From: Chamaelirium japonicum
Taxonomy: Eukaryota; Streptophyta; Magnoliopsida; Liliales; Melanthiaceae
NCBI GenBank assembly: GCA_947650365.1
Contig: OX393549.1
Span: 13,447,297 to 13,511,296, forward strand
Reading direction: 5' to 3'
Length of the DNA: 64,000 nucleotides
Translations under genes and position numbers: made by a program
Notes under the pieces: generated by a model
What the model saw: only the letters and a program-made list of their open reading frames with translations
What the model was told of the DNA's origin: nothing
The model's database searches: none
Shown: positions 57,412-64,000 of the stretch, one piece after another
How the letters are laid out: each line of letters opens with the position of its first letter
Position numbering within the stretch: the first letter of the stretch is position 1

Positions 57412-57639
57412 GTATTTCTGTCTTTTATATTTTCCGAGGAATTTTTTATCTTATACATGCAACTTTTTAGCTTTTAATTTACTTTATGGGCATCAAATCA
57501 GTTCGTTTGCAACCACTAAAGAAGGAGGATGGCCCACCAGATGGCCATGTGGTTCACTTGAGATGCCCGGATGCTTGGCCCATTTGTTCTTGGGCTTGGA
57601 CTATTTATCTGGGATTTTTTTCCCATTTTATTTGGAATT

Positions 57640-58611
57640 TTGTGGCTGGTTATTAGCCTATTTTCAGCACCTGTAAAAACCCAACTTGTAAGGTTTATTT
57701 TAGTTTTTATTGGTATTAGGGTTTTGCTATGACTTGATGGCTTTATAAAAGACCCTTCGGTAGTCGTCAAGGAGTAACGATTATTGATTGAAAATTGATG
57801 AAATCCTTTCTTTGTGTCATCCTGAGAGAGGAAAGTGTGAGGGTGAGAGGCCCTATGTGAAAGCCAACCCCGATGAGAGATCGGGAGACCAAGGTGAAAG
57901 GCTGAGGTCGTTATTTTCGTCTTCGTGTGTTTGTAAATCATTGTCTACGCATCACCATTGTCATTATCCTCTACCGTCCTGCCCCTGTGCCCCGACTTCC
58001 CTACGATCAAGCCCTCATCCGCGGCCTCCATTGCTGTTTAGAAATTACGGAAAAAACCGGTAATCTGGGAGATATTACGAGACATACGAAACCCCAATCG
58101 TTGCCATTCCAGTTTTGTATGAAGTGTATTATCGTTTTCGAGATCTGTCAAAATTTCAGAATGATTTGACCAATAGATCTCAACTGATCGTCATTTGATC
58201 GAAGCTTGATCGTCAAATATGCACTGCAGAAAGATAACATATAAACCCTTCACCCTTCCACCACCCAAACTTTTCATCCGTTCATCTGATTTTGGCGATC
58301 CAAATATCAAAGTCGAATATTTCCTCAAGCCCAATCCAACCATGTAATCCATGCATTGAACCATCAACTCCATACCCCTACTCTTTTAGAGGGAGTCCTT
58401 TGATTCTTGTAGGACCCCCCCTCTGTCCTGCACCAGTTTGGTATCAGAGCCCATGTTGCTATGTTCCACAATGGTAACCGGTCTTCATCTTGCTCTTCCT
58501 TTATGGATCTATTTTCCCCGAGTTATCATTTTGACCGATCCTATTATGATCTCAACCCATTTGAAACCGAAGCCTATGCTCGATTTTATGAGTTAATAAC
58601 ACTTTCCTGCT
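57640..58611 (+). mobile_element. LTR retrotransposon remnant: LTR, primer site and gag start
   Basis: A perfect initiator-Met primer site TGGTATCAGAGC lies at 58439-58450. Upstream, a candidate LTR with TATA (ctttataaaag, near 57740) runs from about 57640; its left edge is unclear. Downstream a short open frame (58461-58611, MFHNGNRSSSCSSFMDLFSP...) has the position of a gag start. It is cut at 58612 by a MITE. No other element genes remain on the far side. Confidence 0.5.
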
Positions 58612-59350
58612 TAGAGATGGCAATCGAGTTAGGATTAGGGTTAGCGAGTTATGGTTAGTGAGTTGGAATGGCTGAAGCCTAATCCAAATCCGTTTATTAA
58701 ATGGATCAATCATCTCAACCCTAACCCTAGGTGGGTTAACCCTAACTCGCCTAACCCTATTAGTCTAACATTACATATCTAAAATTTCTTAATGTTTCAT
58801 CTAGTATTTCTTATCACATTCCTTTGCGGAAGTGCGGACATAAGTATAAGAGAAGTTGCAGTGGACGGGGATGATGTTGAAGCTCTTCAGAAATTAGATG
58901 CTAGGGCTATTGATTCTTCGAACAACACCTGGTTTTTATCTGTATCCTGCTACCCGAGAAGCCAAAAAAAAGGGAGGAGGATAAGAGTTGCTAAATATGT
59001 TACAGTTCATTTTTCCTTGGTGTTGTGTGCCGAGGATCGAGGGGCATACGAAGATCAACCATGCTGTGAAGATCATACATGGTCATGGAGGGCAATGGGA
59101 GAGTCGCGAACCATGATTGCCCCCCCCCCCCCCCCCCCCCCCCCCTTCCTTCAACTTCCCTCTAGGCCCTCCTGATTCAGCATGATGATTTGGTGAGTTG
59201 GCAAGTCGGGCTTACATTGATCCTGATTTTGGTGGGTAAACTTTTGCTGAACCTGAACCTGAACCTGAACCCTACCTATTTAAGAGACTAGACGAGTTAG
59301 AGTCGAGTTGGGGTCGAGTTGGCAGAGTCGATCAGGTTTTGCCAAGTCTA
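58612..59350. mobile_element. hAT-like MITE (739 bp) with 7/8 target duplication
   Basis: Ends are TAGAGATGGCAA and the reverse complement of TAGACTTGGCAA. Flanks ttcctgct (58604-58611) and ttccttct (59351-59358) match at seven of eight positions. Subterminal regions repeat gagttagg and aaccctaa words. The interior contains a poly-C tract (59120-59145) and non-repetitive sequence that may be a nested insertion. Confidence 0.6.
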
Positions 59351-60726
59351 TTCCTTCTACATCTTATCCCCAACTTCGGACCAAAAAGCGAATGATGCAT
59401 GCAAAATCTTAGCAAATGCATTTTGTTTGAATCTACCTATGCAATTATCCAAATAGTGGTTTCTTCAAGATCCTTCTAGATGGATCCATCGCGAAAGACT
59501 CAATTATATTATAAATTTTAAAGCAAACTAGGTTGTGAAGCACGAACGCCAAGTGTAGATGAAGGATTTTATATGCTATTTATAACTTTTAAATATGAAT
59601 TTCAGCAAACAAAACAGATTTTAATCACGAAATTATGTACTAATCTATGTTAGCATACTTATATGTTGATAAAAAGAGAAAACAACCCCTTAACAATATA
59701 TCTAATATCAAAGGAAATATGGCCATGCAAAGACAAAGAAAAGACATGTGAAGTATCCAATGGTGATCAATCAAAGCCCAGTAGCAGGTGATGAACGAGT
59801 AATGATTACGAAGGATAATATGATAATCAATGAAGACACTAACGTGCGAGGAAAGATAATATTGATGAGGGATGAATATACAAGGGGAAGAAGATGGCAC
59901 AGAAGGAGGCTCGAAGCATGAGGAAATCCACAAGTGTCGATGGAGATGAAAAGCACCCTTCTTCTCAATCCCTCACAAAGAGAAATAATCTCAATCCAAT
60001 CTCATATTTTGTCCTTGTAGGTTTTTTACTTTTTATAGAATAGGGGAAGCCCAACATGGAAAGGAAAAGGAAAAAAAGATAAGAAAAGCCGCGAGACAAA
60101 AAGGATGCGCTAGAGGTAAGCCTTGAGACGCGTGAAGAAAAATCACAGGATAGGAGTCCACACGGTGAACTGGTATGGCTCCTTTTTCTATTTTTCATCT
60201 ATTTTTTAATTTTTTTGGCAAAAATAAAACGGAGGTGGGTTCAACGTGCAATGAGAGAATAAAAGAGGGGCATGGCCAAGTCTTTTGACGGGAAAAGAGT
60301 CCCATACAGACTCTGTATGTACATAAATAAGAGTGGGTGACGTTTTTTTATTTTTGGGCCCCCTTCTATCCTTTTATATGGGCACTCCCTCTAATCTCTT
60401 TTATTTATTCATATGTTCACCCTATGGATTTGACTTGCTTAATTTCACTGTTAGATGCATCATTTGAGGCTCTCTTTGATCTTGCATGACGACATCATAT
60501 TAATTCACTTAAATGAAATAAATGTGCTAGCCTGATAATCGACTTGAGTGCGACAACCTCGCACCATAGGCTAGCAACATGCAAAATTTAATAACTAAAT
60601 AACTGATCGTCCGATAACCACTCGGAAACAGACGATATAAACATGAAAATAAATGTAAGATAACTAGAGCAATATAATAAAAGTAAATTGTTCTTTGTAG
60701 CTCGATCATGCTACATCAGTCGCAAC
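59351..60726. other. Intronic stretch without gene
   Basis: No coding similarity on either strand. A 135-base segment at about 59520-59655 recurs at about 62610-62745 (gtagatgaaggattttatat, then gctattta and ttttaaat...aatttcagcaa). Confidence 0.4.
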
Positions 60727-61443
60727 CTATGCGAAAAACGCGTCCTCAAGTTTCATCCTAAAGTCGTCGCTGGTGGAGGGATCCAAGGGAGGACCACTAA
60801 CATGGAATCGTCGTGGCATTGGGATCTGGTAATGGAGGCCCAGTAGGTGATGTTGCACTGCACTATAGTCAACTGACGCAACTCTCGGGTGCCATGCGAA
60901 GAAATCGTTGGTGTCGAGCGAGGGACGGAAGTACAGGTACAAGAGTACGCGAGCAACAGTCGCTTATGCAGTTGGTCGGTCTATCCTTATGAAATCAACT
61001 TGCTGAGGCGGAGGCTCCACCGGTGGTGCTGTCAGAAAAAGCTCCACCGAAGTAGCTGCAAGAGGAGGTGGCTCTTCTGATGGAACTGCCGAAGGTGAAG
61101 GGAACTCCATGGAAAGCATTGCAGGAGGAGGTGGCTTCTCTGAAGAAACAACTGAATGTGGAGGGAACTCTACGGAAACCACTGTAGGAGGAGGTGGCTC
61201 CTCTGATGGAACTACTGAAGGTGTAGGAAACTCCAATAAAATCACTGCAGGAGGAAGTGGCTCCTCTGTAGACATTGAGGGGGATAATTCCATTGAAGGC
61301 GGAATCTCTTCAGTTGGTGAAGTCGGGAGCTCCACAGAAGGTAGAGACTCTGCTGGAGGCTTACTGCATCTGATAATACTCCAGTTCTCCCACTTTTGCC
61401 ACTTCAACTCTGCCTTAATCCCATCACGAATATATTGAGCCAT
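60727..61443 (-). pseudogene. Repeat-coded proline/glutamate-rich ORF, unidentified
   Basis: On the minus strand, ATG at 61443 opens 159 codons. About four and a half copies of a 21-residue repeat of the type VVPSEEPPPPxVVSxEFPxPS are encoded by 63-bp DNA repeats. The frame ends at TAA 60966-60964. The same frame reopens at once and runs to 60727 (VARVLLYLYFRPSLDTNDFF, AWHPRVASVDYSAVQHHLLG), so the two may be one protein with a stop or a short intron. No family was recognised. It could be an element gene, a decayed host gene or chance coding in a minisatellite. Confidence 0.35.
61040..61270. repeat. 63-bp coding-type minisatellite
   Basis: Units beginning ggaggaggtggctcctctga recur at 63-base spacing or multiples (near 61055, 61124, 61187 and 61250). 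The period is a multiple of three, so an open frame is kept on both strands. Confidence 0.75.
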
Positions 61444-61618
61444 CCAATCTTCGGCTTCTAACGATAATAAAGGGTGAGGTCAAAAAAGTCATTTGATGAA
61501 ATGTTTCGAAGGAACATTGAGATTATAAGCTCACTTTTCAATGAAGGAACAAAAGAGACGATCTAATTTGGATTGTAAAGAGCAAAAGAAAAGGGAACTA
61601 CGGCTCTTATATAGCAGG

Positions 61619-62267
61619 CTATGCTATTAAAATCGGGATTAGTCCCCAGGCGGCATTTTGTAACCGACTAATTCCGATTCTTTCATAGCTGGGCGGAATC
61701 CCGACTAGTCCCCGACTAACAACCGGGACTAGTCGCCAGGCGGTATTCTGCAATCAGATTTTTTTTTGGCAAGGAGTCTCTGCAAGCAATTTTGTTTGGA
61801 TTTTTTTGCATTGCCTCGTAGTCTTGACTCGCAACTATGGCTCTTCCCTATAATCATCTATTGAGGACCTGAGAATCTAAGATAAAAACATAGACAAATA
61901 ATTATTGTTTATTTGTTGATATCCATGTAACCCTATAATCAAAATTGGAGTTGTTCACAGATTAATCATCAGCAAACAAATATTGTGATGAATTCTTAGT
62001 TCTGAGTCTTTTTACATGGGCATGAAACCAATACAACTGCGTTATGTTACTTATGTATTTATACCCATGCTTTGAAGTGTGAAGGCATGCATTGTTATTG
62101 ACCGACTAATATCATATACTTATTAACATTTGTGCTAGTTCATATATCATATATGGTTAGGGAGAAGGGAGGGGTTAGAATAAGTTTTGGCCGACTTGTC
62201 CCGAATTAGTCCCGACTAGTCCTAGTCGGGGCCGACTAGGGGCTGACTACCGACTTTGACTGTATAG
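61619..62267. mobile_element. Degenerate hAT-like MITE (649 bp)
   Basis: Ends are ctatgctattaaaatcgg and the reverse complement of ctatacagtcaaagtcgg. Flanks atagcagg (61611-61618) and atagctga (62268-62275) match at six of eight positions. Subterminal regions are full of gactagtcc/ggactagtc words in both orientations, typical of hAT MITEs. Confidence 0.55.
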
Positions 62268-64000
62268 ATAGCTGAATAAAGTTTTTGTATCACAAGGATG
62301 ACAAGAATAAAGTGATAAAAAACTTGGATCGGAATTTTGGTTATGCATGTTCATACTTGTTAAAAAACAAATATTTTTGTGGGAATTTTCTTTTTGGCTT
62401 TGTTTCAAGACTTCCTTACACTGAACAAATCAGTAAATGCTTTGTAAATTTTTTATGCATGCCCTATGTAGGAAAAAGAATTTTTTTTATATGCGTGTGT
62501 GATTAATGGCTGCCACACCAATAAAATATGAAAAAAAAGGGTCAGCAATCATGTAATGGGAAATGCATGCAATCCTAGGAGCAGAACTGTACTCAGATAC
62601 CAAATAATGCAAATCGGGTTGCAAATCACGAAAGCTATTGTAGATGAAAGATTTTATAGGCTATTTAGGACTTTTAAATTTAAATTTCAGCAATGAAAAC
62701 ATATTTTAATCAAGAAATAAGGATCTATTCTATATCAGTGTAACACAACTTCCATCTCAAACTAGACTCAGTTCAAAACAACCTAAGGTATGATTACTAC
62801 TAGTCCTTAGGGTATAGGATTTATTCCTTTGTCTTTTATGGTTTATCGGGATTTTTGTTATTGGATTTCAAACACATATTCTTTTTGATATTCACTTTCA
62901 AACTTGAGTTTTAAATATTTGCTTTTCGTTTTAGATTCCTGATTTTCGATCGTGTCAATCAAGTGCATGGACTGGCTCGAAGGAAAATGCCCACATGTTT
63001 ATGCATGCACTCATTGCAAGTGTATCATTGTACACTTTAGTCTTTGCCAATCGTCCAACAGGTAGGCTCCAGTGCAAGTGCACTGTGCACAGTGATGTGC
63101 TCATGTGGCAGTTGAGGGCTTACCGGACCAGACCCAATCTTAGAAATAATGAAGCTTTGCTTTGTTGTGCGTTTTCTATGAGAGGATTCGTGAGGGTGAG
63201 AGATCCTGGGCAAGAGGCTGAAAATCTTTCTAACTCTTATTGTTTTCTGAGCTATTGTGTGGGATCATTGGGTTTTCATGCGTCGTTTTTGTTATCAGAG
63301 CATGTTCTTAGTTGGTTCTTTTCCGTCAAACGATCGCCGAGCATCATCGTCGTCGTCAGCTCCATTACCGTTCTCCATGGTCAGCATCAACATCGTCTTC
63401 ACAACCGTTCGGTATCCACCCTGCCTCGCCTCCGCCTCTTTATTTACCTTTGCGTGGCACTCACACCCGCACCCGTCACCATGCCCTTATACAACTGCAA
63501 GCAACTGCCCCTTTGTCGTAATAAAAAAAGAGGGTGAGGTTCTGTTAGATCAGCAGGATGAAAGAAAAATTAATAAAAAATTAGATCAGAAGAAAAAAAA
63601 AAACGAGAAGAGAAAAAAAAAAGAATAGAAGGGAGGACTCACCTGCGCCATCATATCATCACCATGCCGGCTGCCATCTTTTCCTTACCGCCATCTCTGC
63701 CCTTTTCCCCTCTTCCCTAAATTTCTCCTTTTTTTTTCTTCTCCCCTTCCTTCAAACCCTACAGCCGTTTCCCACTATTACTGTTGCAGCCATGTGAGAA
63801 GACCCAAAGCACTAATGTTCCCATGTCATGTGAGGAAGACAAAAGGCTGCCTCTCTCCCCTTTGTTACAGCTTATACTGAACATCTTTTTTGTTAGCAAA
63901 ATTTGTCAGCTCAAACCAACTCGGTAAGGTTTGTGTAACATATGAGTTAGGACAGGGTGCGCATTCACAACCCATTGAAGACTTAGAGTTGCTGCACAAT
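62268..64000. other. Right end of the window, no gene supported
   Basis: It contains the second copy of the 135-base repeat (62610-62745). A possible LTR/primer-site remnant lies near 63290 (gttatcagagc), and an A-rich tract at 63560-63625. Open frames on the plus strand at 63000-63540 show no recognised domain. Confidence 0.4.

Larger units (their letters stand above)
57412..64000 (+). other. Presumed intron 1 of the ARID gene, invaded by transposons
   Basis: No downstream ARID, ELM2 or SANT exon was found to the right edge. The stretch contains an LTR/PBS remnant, two hAT-like MITEs, a minus-strand repeat-coded ORF and two copies of a 135-base repeat. Calling it an intron is an inference from the intact donor at 57412. 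The gene could alternatively be truncated here. Confidence 0.45.

Noticed and set aside
63290..63305. LTR primer-binding site (gttatcagagc)
   Set aside because: One base from the canonical site, but no LTR could be delimited upstream and no gag follows; mentioned only as a possibility.

Overview
The window looks like nuclear DNA of a flowering plant. It has spliced plant-type genes, a FAR1/FHY3-type protein, Cassandra elements carrying 5S rRNA sequence, Tat-type Ty3/gypsy and Ty1/copia remnants, LINEs, tRNA-derived SINEs and several MITE families. No feature names a species; nothing grass-specific was seen. The dominant content is nested, mostly decayed mobile DNA. The only host gene supported with confidence is the first coding exon of an ARID-domain protein (56500-57411, +), which probably continues beyond the right edge.

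Layout. 1-7.4 kb: a candidate Mutator-like element (MULE). Long CT/GC-rich inverted repeats (1-590 and about 6378-7393) enclose a FAR1-like transposase gene (1245-3524), broken by one in-frame TGA, plus unidentified coding-like segments (3575-4954). A 260-bp hAT MITE with a perfect 8-bp target duplication splits the right repeat. 7.7-14.6 kb: a minus-strand Ty3/gypsy element, 3'-truncated at a (TA)50 tract, in the order integrase, RNase H, RT, protease, gag, PBS, LTR. 15.2-19.4 kb: a truncated Cassandra copy in a copia RNase H remnant, a SINE, a Helitron-like repeat block and a copia LTR plus gag remnant. 20.3-30.95 kb: a plus-strand gypsy element interrupted by a complete Cassandra (23672-24430), a probable solo LTR (25150-26093) and a three-LTR Cassandra (27334-28465). 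Removing the two Cassandra insertions restores the gypsy reading frames.

30207-38458 is a direct tandem duplication of about 4.1 kb. It begins inside the dead RT gene and carries a hAT MITE, a short LINE tail, a 34-bp-TIR element and a Harbinger-like MITE in both copies. 38.8-43.2 kb holds two LINE 3' ends and a SINE. 44.1-47.5 kb holds a plant-transposon-protein remnant and a 1.7-kb LTR bounded by TGTTAGG/CCTAACA. 48365-55219 is a gypsy element with two LTRs that keeps only gag; the rest of its interior is tandem repeats. From 57412 to the end is presumed ARID intron, invaded by an LTR/PBS remnant, two hAT-like MITEs and a repeat-rich minus-strand ORF.

I did not find a convincing new gene system. 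The most unusual structures are the three-LTR Cassandra, the microhomology-bounded tandem duplication, the FAR1-bearing MULE and the gag-only element. All coordinates were read by eye; LTR and TIR edges are approximate except where a target-site duplication is stated.
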